Positions 1 through 8,249 of a DNA stretch of 25,840 nucleotides are shown in pieces. Both the position numbers and the translations under genes were made by a program. A model generated the notes under the pieces. That model saw nothing but the letters and a program-made list of their open reading frames with translations. It made no database searches and was not told the origin of the DNA. The stretch is from Acidimicrobiia bacterium UBA4744 (GTDB taxonomy: Bacteria; Actinomycetota; Acidimicrobiia; Spongiisociales; UBA4744). Every line of letters begins with the position of its first letter. The first letter of the stretch is position 1. The DNA is taken from positions 1 through 25,840 of the forward strand of contig DHIO01000031.1 of the NCBI GenBank assembly GCA_002403855.1. The letters are read 5' to 3'.

Positions 1-1022
1 AGCAGGACGTCGGCGATGCGCTGGCTGGTCTCGACATTGCCCGCCGCGACCGCCGCGGGCGGCCTGGCGTTGACGATGCTCCCGTCGGGAGCGCACAGCG
101 TCAGCGGTCGATAGCAGCCACCGTTGGCAGGGATGGTGGGATCGGTCGCGACCCGTACCGCGTAGTAGAGGCACGAGCGCGTGACCGCCTCCACGGCGTT
201 GAAGTTGGCCTCCACCTGCGGGTCGCTGTCACTGAAGTCGGCGTGAAGCGAACCGCTCTCGATCGTGACCGTGGCCCGGATGGCCACGTCCCGCTCACCC
301 AGCTCCATGTGGTCCTCGAAGGCGTACTCGCCGTCCGGCAACTCGCCCAGGGCCACCTCCATGCGACGCTGGCCGTAGTCGAGCAGCGCTGTGGTCACGA
401 GGCGGAAGTGCTCGAGGCCCTCACGTTCGACCAGTTCGGTGAGCCGACGGACCGCGACCGCGTTCGAGCCCATCTGGGCGTCGAGGTCACCGCGCCGTTC
501 CCACGGCGTTCGCGAGGCCGCCACGAAGGGAGTGACGAAGTCATCCAGCCACGCACCCTCGCTGACGGCCAGGGTGGGCTCGACGCGGTACCCCTCCTGG
601 TCGACGGTGGTGGCGTGCGCGGGCATCGAGCCGGGAGCCTCACCGCCGACGTCGGCGTGGTGGGCACGATTGGCCACCCAGGCCACATGGGCCCCCGAGA
701 CGAAGACCGGGGCCACGATGGTGAGGTCGTTGAGGTGCGTGCCCCCGAAGAAGGGGTCGTTCACCGCGTACTGCCTGCCGGGGACGGGGTCGAAGCGGCG
801 CAGGCACGCGGTGACCGAATCGGGCATGGACCCCAGGTGCACGGGGATGTGCTCGGCCTGCGCCAGCATCTCCCCGTCGGCCGTGAAGACAGCCGCCGAG
901 CAGTCCGCCCGCTCCTTGATGTTGGGTGAGTAGGCCGTGCGGCGCAGCACGGCACCCATCTCGTCGGCGATCGAAGCGAATTCGTTGCGGGCCACCTCGA
1001 GTGTGATCGGATCCACCTTCAC
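1..1022 (-). CDS. hyuB: Hydantoinase B / oxoprolinase beta-type subunit, partial (C-terminus beyond window)
   Basis: The reverse strand from a GTG at 1022 stays open to the window edge, about 340 codons. It begins MKVDPITLEVARNEFASIAD and carries the hallmark NDPFFGGTHLNDLTI of the HyuB family (N-methylhydantoinase B, 5-oxoprolinase C-terminal half). Known family role: with HyuA it forms an ATP-dependent amidohydrolase opening hydantoin or 5-oxoproline type rings. The substrate cannot be read from sequence. The GTG start shares GTGA with the hyuA stop (1019-1022), so the two are probably translationally coupled. Family members are about 520-600 aa, so some 200 residues should lie left of the window. 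An acetone carboxylase-like subunit is a less likely alternative. Identity is secure; substrate is unknown. Confidence 0.93.
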   Translation of the reverse strand, partial: MKVDPITLEVARNEFASIADEMGAVLRRTAYSPNIKERADCSAAVFTADGEMLAQAEHIPVHLGSMPDSVTACLRRFDPVPGRQYAVNDPFFGGTHLNDLTIVAPVFVSGAHVAWVANRAHHADVGGEAPGSMPAHATTVDQEGYRVEPTLAVSEGAWLDDFVTPFVAASRTPWERRGDLDAQMGSNAVAVRRLTELVEREGLEHFRLVTTALLDYGQRRMEVALGELPDGEYAFEDHMELGERDVAIRATVTIESGSLHADFSDSDPQVEANFNAVEAVTRSCLYYAVRVATDPTIPANGGCYRPLTLCAPDGSIVNARPPAAVAAGNVETSQRIADVL

Positions 1023-3007
1023 CAGGCCACCTCCAGCGCTCCCGACGGATGCACGATCGCCCGCTCTCCTTCCCCCAGGTAGGTGGTTGCTTCGGGCTCC
1101 TCGACAATGGCCGGCCCTACTACCTCAGCTCCCGGCGCCAGACCGGGGCGCCACCAAACATGCGCATCCCGCGGACCGTTGCCGGTCAGCACCGCCCGGC
1201 TACCCCGTTCGGCCTCACCGGCCGGCGTGATCTCCGGAAGGTCGGACCAGGTCATTGCCGGTTCACCCGTTGCTTCCGCTCGGGCCGCAACGACCTCGAT
1301 CGGGTCGCCGGGCCGGGCGAAACCATTTCGGACCCGATGTGCCCGGTGGAAGCGATCGGCGAGCACTTCCCATCCGTCACCGGGGTCGTAGTCCACTTGT
1401 GTTTCGTGCGACTGACCCCGGTAGCGAACGTCGAGCAGGCTGTGCACATGGTCGGGCGGTCTTCCCGTCTCGGCGATCATGAACCCCCGGGCTTGGTCGG
1501 CAACCCCCGCCACGACCTCGTCGATGTGATCGCCTCCCGTCATCAGCACCCCCTGCACCGTGTCGGTCCGGGGCGGGCTCAGCAACAGCCCCAAGGCGCT
1601 GAACACCCCGGCAAAGGGAGGGATCACCGCTCCACCCATCTCCAGGCGACGGGCCAGGGCCGTGGCGTGCATACCGCCGGCTCCCCCAAAGGCCACCAAC
1701 TCCGCCGCGCGCGGGTCTGCGCCCTCTTCCACGGAAACGGCTCGGACGGCACGTTCCATGTGCGCTTCAACGACGTCGATCACGCCCAGGGCAGCGGCGC
1801 TCAGATCAATGCCGAGCCGCCCGGCCGTGTCCGTCAAAGCCCGAAGTGATGCCTCGGCATCTAGCTGCAGTGAACCGGCGAGCAAGGTGTCCGGCGACAG
1901 CCTGCCGACGACGAGATCCGCGTCGGTCACCGTCGGTTCACTACCTCCCCGCCCGTAGCAGGCGGGTCCGGGGTGAGCGCCGGCACTCTGTGGTCCCACC
2001 CGCAGGGCACCACCCGGGTCGATCCAGGCCAGGCTGCCGCCGCCGGCTCCCACGGTGTGCACCGCCACGGCCGGCATCCGGCACGGATACCCGTCGATGG
2101 CCCGTTCGTAGGAGACCTCCGGTCGTCCGCCCTCGATACGGCAGACGTCGGTCGACGTGCCGCCCATGTCGAACGACACGAGCCGTCCGTAGCCCAGTGC
2201 CCGCCCCAATTCGGCGGAAGCCACGACCCCTCCCGCCGGGCCGGACAGCAGCACCGCGGCCGGAAGCGCCGCAGCTGCCATGATGTCCATCAGGCCGCCG
2301 GATGAACGCATGACCAGCACCTCTCCGGCCAGGCGAGCGTGCGCTACCCGGGTTTGCAGGCTCCGCAGGTAGCCACCGGTGCTGGGTTGCAGGTAGGCGT
2401 TGAGCAACGTCGTGGAGGTTCGTTCATACTCGCGGAATTCTGCAGCCACCTCCGCGGAGATCGAGATCGGGACGTCCTCCAGTACCGCCGAAAGTGACTC
2501 CGCAACGGCCCGCTCTTGCGCCGGAGATGCGAAGGAGTACAAGAGTGAAACCGCTACCGCTTCCGGCCGGCTCTTCTGCAATGCCTCGGCGAGGCGCGAC
2601 AGGTTCCCGAGCGGTTCGGTCTCAAGCCCGTACGCATCTACGCGCCCGGCAACTCCAAAACGAAGCTCTCGCGGAGCAAGTGGATCGGGCCGATCGGACA
2701 TCGGGTCGTACAACGCCGGCCGATCCTGGCGCCCGATCTCCACCACGTCGGTAAAACCGGCCGTCGTCACGAGGGCCGTCCGGGCGCCCTTGCGTTCCAG
2801 AAGAGCATTGGTCGCCACGGTGGTTCCGTGCAGAAGGCGGCCGGTCGTTCCTTCCTCCAGCACCTCGGAGGCTCCCCCCAGCACCCCTTCACTTTGATCT
2901 ATGGTCGATGAGGTCTTCCCGGAACGCAGCCGTGATCCGTCCCAGGCGACAAGATCCGTGAACGTGCCCCCCACATCGACTCCCAGCGCCGTGCGGTCGG
3001 TCGACAT
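1019..3007 (-). CDS. hyuA: Hydantoinase A / oxoprolinase alpha-type subunit
   Basis: 662 aa, a normal length for HyuA. The N-terminus ALGVDVGGTFTDLVAWDG is the ASKHA-type nucleotide-binding motif of the Hydant_A_N domain (about residues 6-180). The Hydantoinase_A core follows (about 200-490), with LLSGPAGGVVAS and FDMGGTSTDV as second phosphate-binding motifs, then a C-terminal beta-rich domain. It is the ATP-using subunit that activates the cyclic amide, and it pairs with hyuB downstream through a 4-nt stop/start overlap. The start at 3007 places the VGGTFTD motif where the family has it. No clear SD precedes it. Only 42 bp separate it from a divergent Nfu-like gene, so its promoter is in or next to that gap. 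N-methylhydantoinase, 5-oxoprolinase and other substrates cannot be told apart here. Confidence 0.93.
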   Translation of the reverse strand: MSTDRTALGVDVGGTFTDLVAWDGSRLRSGKTSSTIDQSEGVLGGASEVLEEGTTGRLLHGTTVATNALLERKGARTALVTTAGFTDVVEIGRQDRPALYDPMSDRPDPLAPRELRFGVAGRVDAYGLETEPLGNLSRLAEALQKSRPEAVAVSLLYSFASPAQERAVAESLSAVLEDVPISISAEVAAEFREYERTSTTLLNAYLQPSTGGYLRSLQTRVAHARLAGEVLVMRSSGGLMDIMAAAALPAAVLLSGPAGGVVASAELGRALGYGRLVSFDMGGTSTDVCRIEGGRPEVSYERAIDGYPCRMPAVAVHTVGAGGGSLAWIDPGGALRVGPQSAGAHPGPACYGRGGSEPTVTDADLVVGRLSPDTLLAGSLQLDAEASLRALTDTAGRLGIDLSAAALGVIDVVEAHMERAVRAVSVEEGADPRAAELVAFGGAGGMHATALARRLEMGGAVIPPFAGVFSALGLLLSPPRTDTVQGVLMTGGDHIDEVVAGVADQARGFMIAETGRPPDHVHSLLDVRYRGQSHETQVDYDPGDGWEVLADRFHRAHRVRNGFARPGDPIEVVAARAEATGEPAMTWSDLPEITPAGEAERGSRAVLTGNGPRDAHVWWRPGLAPGAEVVGPAIVEEPEATTYLGEGERAIVHPSGALEVAW

Positions 3008-3049
3008 CAGACCCGCTCGCTACGATGCAGGACGTCGAAAGGATGCCTG

Positions 3050-3307
3050 ATGCCGGTACAGATCGAGTCCACCCCCAACCCCAATGCGCTCAAATTCACT
3101 GTAGGCGTGGACGTCGGCGGGCCCAAGACCTTTGTAGCAGGTCGGGACGACGATGACCCTTTGGCCGCAGCGCTCCTCTCGATCCCGGGCATAACGAGCA
3201 TCTTCATGACTGCCGATTTCGTGACGCTTAGCAAGGCCCCCGACGCCGACTGGGCCGACATCGCCCGGCCGGCGCAAGAGATCCTACAGAGCCACTACTC
3301 GGACTGA
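3050..3307 (+). CDS. Stand-alone Nfu N-terminal domain protein (Fe-S scaffold-like)
   Basis: 85 aa. The start MPVQIESTPNPNALKF is the signature of the Nfu N-terminal domain (Nfu_N, PF08712), and IFMTADFVTLSK with a short helical tail completes the fold. In full-length Nfu proteins this domain precedes a CxxC NifU-type domain that carries the Fe-S cluster. This protein ends before any such domain and has no cysteine, so it cannot ligate a cluster itself. A role as adaptor or partner in Fe-S delivery is inference. The SD-like AAAGGA at 3038-3043 lies 6 nt before the ATG, and TACGAT at 3021-3026 could be a -10. It is divergent from hyuA and convergent with the next gene. Confidence 0.82.
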   Translation: MPVQIESTPNPNALKFTVGVDVGGPKTFVAGRDDDDPLAAALLSIPGITSIFMTADFVTLSKAPDADWADIARPAQEILQSHYSD

Positions 3308-3351
3308 GCAAGAGCGTCCTCGCCGAACCCGGCACCGGGAATCGACCGCTG

Positions 3352-4245
3352 TCAGTCCTCACTCGCGGAGGGCCACAATGGTTCACCCAGGTTCGTGAGC
3401 CACAAGGTCAGCGGCCACCGAATACCCGCTTCGTCGGCGACACCGACCACCACCCGCCAGCCGCCTTCTCGTCGGCTCGCCTCGACAACGGAAGCTTCGT
3501 CACCCCAGGATCCGGCGATTCGGAGGGCCGCGGTTTGGACCGGGGCGGGTATCTCCTCCACGGGTTCCGACCAGGCCGGGAACGGAGGTCCGGGGGGCAC
3601 CGTGGCAGGCATCGGCAGATCCATCACCCGGGTGCCGCCTCCGGCATCTACCGCGACCATCACGTCGACCGCCTGTACCGGCAACCGTACGTAGCCCGCT
3701 TCCCCTTCGGAAACCAGTATGCGAAACAGCACTGTGGAACGGAACTGGTTGGTGCCGATAGCTTCGATGCGAGTGGTCGCCGCCCACTCAACGTACGAGG
3801 AGAACCCGGCCCCGGAATCCGACCCCAGCCGGGAACCTTCGGGAAGGGCATCGAGCACGGCTTGATGAGCGCCCGGATTGCCTCCCGAAGAGAAGTAGTC
3901 CGATACGAACCACTCGGCCCGAACTGCAGCACTCACTTCACCCCGTCCCGGGGTCACCGCCAGCAGGTCGGCTTCGGTGAGAGCCTCAACCCGCGACGGG
4001 GGCGGTGGAAGCGCGTGCACCAACGGCGTTGTCTCGGCACTCGACACTGCGACGGGTGGAGGTTCCGGGGACCGGTTGATCGAACGGGCAGCCAATGCCC
4101 CAAGCGCCGCAAGTGCGATGGCCCCGGCGGCAACGTAGGCCACCCGGAGTTTCTTCTCCCGGGGCGGTTCTGCCAGATGGGCCCACGGGACATGCTCGAA
4201 TACCTCTACCGGTTCGGACGATTCGTCGGACGGTTCCTCATTCAT
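3352..4245 (-). CDS. Single-pass membrane protein, possibly VirB8/TcpC-like
   Basis: 297 aa from the ATG at 4245, which has AGGAGA about 7 nt upstream. A longer in-frame reading to 4575 would run through the divergent neighbour and is rejected. An acidic cytoplasmic N-terminus (residues 1-33) is followed by one membrane segment (about 34-54) and a Pro-rich linker (58-85). The extracytoplasmic part contains VRAEWFVSDYFSSGGNPGAH. The topology and this 'residue-rich helix plus YF..GG.P..H' stretch recall actinobacterial TcpC/VirB8-like NTF2-fold proteins of conjugation systems. That resemblance is by eye and unproven. No other conjugation gene is nearby, so a housekeeping envelope role is equally possible. 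It is divergent from another single-pass membrane protein. Confidence 0.75.
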   Translation of the reverse strand: MNEEPSDESSEPVEVFEHVPWAHLAEPPREKKLRVAYVAAGAIALAALGALAARSINRSPEPPPVAVSSAETTPLVHALPPPPSRVEALTEADLLAVTPGRGEVSAAVRAEWFVSDYFSSGGNPGAHQAVLDALPEGSRLGSDSGAGFSSYVEWAATTRIEAIGTNQFRSTVLFRILVSEGEAGYVRLPVQAVDVMVAVDAGGGTRVMDLPMPATVPPGPPFPAWSEPVEEIPAPVQTAALRIAGSWGDEASVVEASRREGGWRVVVGVADEAGIRWPLTLWLTNLGEPLWPSASED

Positions 4246-4390
4246 GCAGGTTCTCCTCATCAGGTTGACGGGGAGCGCGGGTACAGCGTCAACGTATGGG
4301 AAGCAGCCGTACCCTGCAAGGGGTATGCGTCCGGCGGCGGAACGGGAAACCGCGGGAACCCTTCCCGGGTCCGCTAACGTTCTGGTGCCG

Positions 4391-5008
4391 ATGACCAGTC
4401 GAAATCCGGACCCGAAGCCAGGCCGCTGGATCCTCCCCCTCATCATTGTGGGCATGGTCGGATTCACATACTTCTTCGTCCAGCAGCTGCCCGAAACGCA
4501 AGCTGAGGAAACGACTACCACCGCGTCCACGACAACGACCTCGACCTCCAACGGCGACGGGGAAACGACGACCACCGTCGCTGCCGCCGTTCCCGCCGAG
4601 GTTCAGGCATATGTCGACAAAATGACCGAGTCGAAGGCCGAATTGGCGGGTATCGAAGCCGATTTGCTCGATGTCAACAGCCAGCAGGATGCTCAACCGC
4701 GGCTGATCGAATACCAGGATGCTCTGGCCGGGTTCCGGGACGTCGAGGAACGCTCCTCGGTGTTTGCCGATGGGGTTGAGATCGCGGCACCGCCGTCCGG
4801 ATACGAAACGCTGGCGACCATCCATGCGGACCTGGCAACTGCAGCCGGAAAGATACGTGCTTCCGCTCGTGATGCCCGGGTTGGGTTCGAGGGACCCTCC
4901 GCTCAGCCGCGTCGCGACGCAGTGGCGGCCTTCCAGGCGGCTTCAGTCGAGTTCAATACCGCTCACAACGCGCTGGTAGCAGCCGCAGCCGAAACTGCCG
5001 GCACCTAG
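4391..5008 (+). CDS. Membrane-anchored protein with Thr-rich linker, unknown function
   Basis: 205 aa from the ATG at 4391. The frame extends upstream, but this start puts a membrane segment (RWILPLIIVGMVGFTYFFV, residues 12-30) right after a short basic N-terminus. A low-complexity Thr/Ser linker (about 41-62) leads to an Ala/Glu-rich, largely helical extracytoplasmic part with no motif I recognise. No SD is visible. TAACGT at 4375-4380 could be a -10 giving a very short or absent leader. The Thr-rich linker resembles that of the M23 peptidase in this window, which suggests export to the same envelope compartment. Function is not assignable. Confidence 0.72.
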   Translation: MTSRNPDPKPGRWILPLIIVGMVGFTYFFVQQLPETQAEETTTTASTTTTSTSNGDGETTTTVAAAVPAEVQAYVDKMTESKAELAGIEADLLDVNSQQDAQPRLIEYQDALAGFRDVEERSSVFADGVEIAAPPSGYETLATIHADLATAAGKIRASARDARVGFEGPSAQPRRDAVAAFQAASVEFNTAHNALVAAAAETAGT

Positions 5009-5061
5009 AAGGGGCGCGACAACAGCCACCACTTCGCCCTTCCCGTGGCAGGATCCAATCC

Positions 5062-6285
5062 ATGACAGTCACCGTCCGCCCCATCACCGAGGCCGAACGA
5101 CCGGAGTTCCGCCGGCTCCTCGGGCTGGCGTTCGGCTTCGATCTAGCCGACGAAGAGCTCGAGTCGTTCAACGAGATTCTCGAAACCGAACGCACCGTCT
5201 GCACCTTCGATGGCGAGCAGATGGTGGGCACGGCCGGTGCCTTCAGCCTCGAGATGACCGTTCCCGGCGGAGTCCTCCCGGTGGCCGGGACCACGATGGT
5301 GTCGGTGCTCGCCACTCACCGCCGGCAGAGCGTTCTGCGCCGGATGATGCGAGCCCATTTCGACGAAGTCCGGAAGCGAGGGGATGTGCTGGCCGCACTC
5401 TGGGCATCGGAAAGCTCGATCTACGGCCGCTTCGGATACGGACCGGCCGCGTCGTTGGTCGATGCCGAGATCGATCGCCGGCACGCCGGGTTGAGTGGAC
5501 CACCCCGAGGCTCCGGCACCGTCCGTCTGGTCGACGTCGACGAGGCAAAACAATTGTTGCCTACCGTCTTCGAACAGACCCGACGCGTTCGACCCGGCAT
5601 GTTCCGTCGTTCTGCAAGCTGGTGGGAGCATCGTGTGTTCCACGACCCGGAAAGCCAGCGCCGGGACGCCACGCGCTACCGGTACGCGATCTACGAGGAG
5701 AATGGGATCGCACGCGGATATGTGCAATACCGTGCCGAGGAGCAGTGGGACGCCAATGGCCTCCCCAACGGCGAGGTGCGCATCTTCGATCTGCAGGCCG
5801 TCGACCTATCCGCTGCCGATAGCCTCTGGCGATACGTGTCGTCCATCGACCTGATTCGCCGGATCAACTACTGGAACCTGCCGGCCGACGACCCGCTCCT
5901 CTGGCTCCTGAACGACCCCCGGCGCCTCAGTCGCCGGGTTTCGGATTCGCTGTGGGTCGCCCTGATCGACATACCGGCCGCGCTGGCCGCTCGTCGGTAC
6001 TCCCGGGAAGGCCGCCTGGTCATCGAGGTGCGCGACGAGTTCGACGGGCAGAATTCCGGCAGGTACGTGTTGGATACAACGGGTGAAAGCGCCGTTTGTT
6101 CTCGGGACACATCCGCCCCGGACCTGAGCATGGCTGCCTCTGATCTGGGGGCCATCTACATGGGAGGTGTCCGCTTGCTCGACCTGGTGGCCGCAGGTCG
6201 GGCGCAAGGATCTCCGGGAGCCTTACGGAGGGCAGACGCTATGTTCTCCTGGCACCCGGCTCCCTGGTGCCAGGAGATCTTCTGA
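5062..6285 (+). CDS. eis: Eis-family GNAT N-acetyltransferase
   Basis: 407 aa, close to Mycobacterium tuberculosis Eis (402 aa). The N-terminal GNAT domain contains SVLATHRRQSVLRRM (about 81-95), the acetyl-CoA pyrophosphate loop, and SSIYGRFGYGPAA, which holds the tyrosine used as general acid in Eis. A second GNAT-like domain and a C-terminal SCP2-like domain follow. The protein ends PWCQEIF, and in Eis the terminal Phe carboxylate acts as catalytic base, so the active-site architecture is kept. Eis enzymes acetylate amines, including aminoglycosides and protein lysines; the substrate here is unknown. The acetyl-CoA loop has Ser where RRxG-type motifs have Gly. AGGA lies 8 nt before the ATG. 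A terminator hairpin overlaps the last codons. Confidence 0.9.
   Translation: MTVTVRPITEAERPEFRRLLGLAFGFDLADEELESFNEILETERTVCTFDGEQMVGTAGAFSLEMTVPGGVLPVAGTTMVSVLATHRRQSVLRRMMRAHFDEVRKRGDVLAALWASESSIYGRFGYGPAASLVDAEIDRRHAGLSGPPRGSGTVRLVDVDEAKQLLPTVFEQTRRVRPGMFRRSASWWEHRVFHDPESQRRDATRYRYAIYEENGIARGYVQYRAEEQWDANGLPNGEVRIFDLQAVDLSAADSLWRYVSSIDLIRRINYWNLPADDPLLWLLNDPRRLSRRVSDSLWVALIDIPAALAARRYSREGRLVIEVRDEFDGQNSGRYVLDTTGESAVCSRDTSAPDLSMAASDLGAIYMGGVRLLDLVAAGRAQGSPGALRRADAMFSWHPAPWCQEIF
6245..6283 (+). terminator. Terminator-like hairpin inside the 3' end of eis
   Basis: Perfect 12-bp inverted repeat TCTCCTGGCACC (6245-6256) and GGTGCCAGGAGA (6266-6277) with a 9-nt loop, followed by TCTTCT (6278-6283) running into the stop codon. 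The stem encodes the last residues of Eis. The gap to the convergent kinase gene is only 10 bp, so the hairpin takes the place of an intergenic terminator. On the minus strand no T-run follows it, so it fits the + direction best. Confidence 0.6.
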
Positions 6286-6295
6286 ACACCGGCGG

Positions 6296-8200
6296 CTAGT
6301 CGCCGTCGTTCCCGGCTGCCAGCGGCAGGGTCAGCGCGAATACGCTCCAGCCGTCTTTGCGGAAGTAGGTGAGATCGCCTCCCATCAGACGGGCGAGCTG
6401 CTTGCTGACCGTCAGTCCCAACCCGACGGAAGCCGGTTGTCCCCGCCGATCGTGAGCCCGGTGGTATGCCTCGAAGATGCGCTCGTAGTCCTGTTCTTCG
6501 ACGCCCGGACCGTTGTCGCACACTTCGAGGCGGGCTTTGTCGCCGATCACTCCGAATTCGATCCGGACCTCACTGCCGCCGTAGCGGACCGTATTCGTGA
6601 GGAGATTTCGGAGAATCTGCCTGACCCGGGTCGGATCGGCCCAGGCCGGGAAACCAATCCCGACCGTGTCGATCGGTGGGGGGTCTTTCATCGCCGCGAC
6701 CGCCTCCCGGACGTGGGCCTCGAGATCCACCTCCCCGGGCACCACGGAAACCTTGCCGATGTCTGCCCGCGCCACCACCAGAAGATCCTCAACGATGTTC
6801 GCCACCTCGTTACCTTGCTCGGCAATCAGATCGATGAACTCGCCGAGTTCGTGATCAGAGAATGAGCCCCAGCCATCATTGAGTTCGTTCGCAAGACCGA
6901 CCACAACCGTGAGCGGAGTGCGGAGTTCGTGACTCACGCTCGCGACGAACTCATCCTTTGACTGTACGAGGCGCTCCAGGCGCTCATAGGCACGCCGACG
7001 TTCCCAAAACGCTGCAAACATCTCGCCGGCCCGTCTGAGAAAATCGATCTCGCCAGCTTCCCAAGCCCGCTCCTCCAATCGGTCGGTCAATCCCAATAGG
7101 CCGACAAAGTCCTCGCCGACGAAGATCGGGATGTTGAGCTCCGACTTGCCCTTCGTTCCTTTGTACACCTCGGCCTCGGGGCCGGTGAGGTCGGCAACCA
7201 GAAAGGCAAAGGGTTCGCCGCGCGACAGATGGTGGTAAGAGAGCGGCATCGATTCCCAGGGGACCAGGCTCCACATCCCGGTATCCAAGGTCTCCCCCGG
7301 TTTGCTCATCTCTCTGACCATGGACGTGCAGAGGCCTTTCTCGGGATCGTGGACGTTGCGTTCTAGGAACACGGAACTCGCCTCGGTAGCGTCGAGAAGG
7401 CTCTCCAGCGCCGCGTCGAGCGGATTGGCCGATGCGGACCTGAGCAGGGCCTCCGAACATCGGGCCAGTGCCCGCTCGCGGCGAACCCGCTTGTCTCGTT
7501 CCGCAAGGCTGATTCGAAGCTGGCCCTCCACGTTCTCGCGGTCCCAGTAGGCACCAATGAGTGCGGCAGCGATCTCCAGCAAACGCACATCCTCAGGCAA
7601 CCACTGCCGGGCAATCGTTCGGTCGGCAAAGCCGATCAGTCCCTCCCAACGGCCCCGAACGAAGATGGGGATGTCGAGCTCCGACTTCACCGGAAACGGG
7701 TCTTCGAGGTAGAGCCGGCGCTCGGGTCCGGTCAGGTCCTCGACCAGAAGCAAAAAGGGTTCCCCCTTCTCCAAGCGCGACCGCGAGGTGGGCATCTGCT
7801 CCCAAGGCACCAGATCCCAAAATCCATCGTCCGGATCTTCATCCAATCCCGGCCGTTCTACCTCCTCTACGGCCCGCGAGCAGAATCCCAAGGTCGGATG
7901 GTCGATGTTGCGCTCGACGAACGCATAACGAGCGTCGGTTGCCGAACGCAGAACCTCCAACGCCCTTCGCAGCGCCAGGTCATCCGGTGCCAGTAGCAGC
8001 GACTGAGCACACTCGAAGAGAGCGTGTTCGTAGCGAAGCCGGGAATCCGTGGCCCAGACGAGCTCGCCCAGCTCGCTCTCCAATATCTCCCAAGTCTCGG
8101 TAGCCGACGCCGGGGCCTCCGGCGGCATCGGAGCGCCCGCAGCGCGGCTTCTTCGGTCTGCCATGGCTTGTTGTTCTATGTCGGAATGAACCCCGCGCAT
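6296..8200 (-). CDS. Soluble tandem-GAF sensor histidine kinase
   Basis: 634 aa from the ATG at 8200 (an ATG at 8164 is also possible; neither has a good SD). No membrane segment is visible, so it is a cytoplasmic sensor. Two GAF domains (about 54-219 and 244-399) are internal duplicates: both carry WxLVPWExMP, GEPFxxLVxDLTGPE and KSELxIPIFV. HisKA follows with the H-box SVSHELRTPL (phosphorylatable His about 424). HATPase_c has the N-box NLLTNTVRYG (about 532-541), G1 DNGPG (about 562) and G2 GLGL (about 593). It lies 49 bp after glnA on the same strand and is probably co-transcribed, which hints at a signal tied to nitrogen or redox state. That link is inference. No GAF ligand is evident and no paired regulator is adjacent. 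Confidence 0.9.
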   Translation of the reverse strand: MRGVHSDIEQQAMADRRSRAAGAPMPPEAPASATETWEILESELGELVWATDSRLRYEHALFECAQSLLLAPDDLALRRALEVLRSATDARYAFVERNIDHPTLGFCSRAVEEVERPGLDEDPDDGFWDLVPWEQMPTSRSRLEKGEPFLLLVEDLTGPERRLYLEDPFPVKSELDIPIFVRGRWEGLIGFADRTIARQWLPEDVRLLEIAAALIGAYWDRENVEGQLRISLAERDKRVRRERALARCSEALLRSASANPLDAALESLLDATEASSVFLERNVHDPEKGLCTSMVREMSKPGETLDTGMWSLVPWESMPLSYHHLSRGEPFAFLVADLTGPEAEVYKGTKGKSELNIPIFVGEDFVGLLGLTDRLEERAWEAGEIDFLRRAGEMFAAFWERRRAYERLERLVQSKDEFVASVSHELRTPLTVVVGLANELNDGWGSFSDHELGEFIDLIAEQGNEVANIVEDLLVVARADIGKVSVVPGEVDLEAHVREAVAAMKDPPPIDTVGIGFPAWADPTRVRQILRNLLTNTVRYGGSEVRIEFGVIGDKARLEVCDNGPGVEEQDYERIFEAYHRAHDRRGQPASVGLGLTVSKQLARLMGGDLTYFRKDGWSVFALTLPLAAGNDGD

Positions 8201-8249
8201 CTTGAGCGGCAGAGGCCTCTTCCGTGGGCCTTTGCTGGTTCGTGACCGC

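Noticed and set aside
3352..4575. Long 407-codon version of the VirB8-like gene starting at 4575
   Set aside because: The extra 110 residues are antisense to the divergent gene at 4391 and are low-complexity. The ATG at 4245 has a good SD and gives a sensible membrane topology.
5009..5061. Imperfect AAGGGGCG/CGCCCTT pairing as a terminator after the Thr-linker gene
   Set aside because: Needs a bulge, has a loop of about 18 nt and no T-run.
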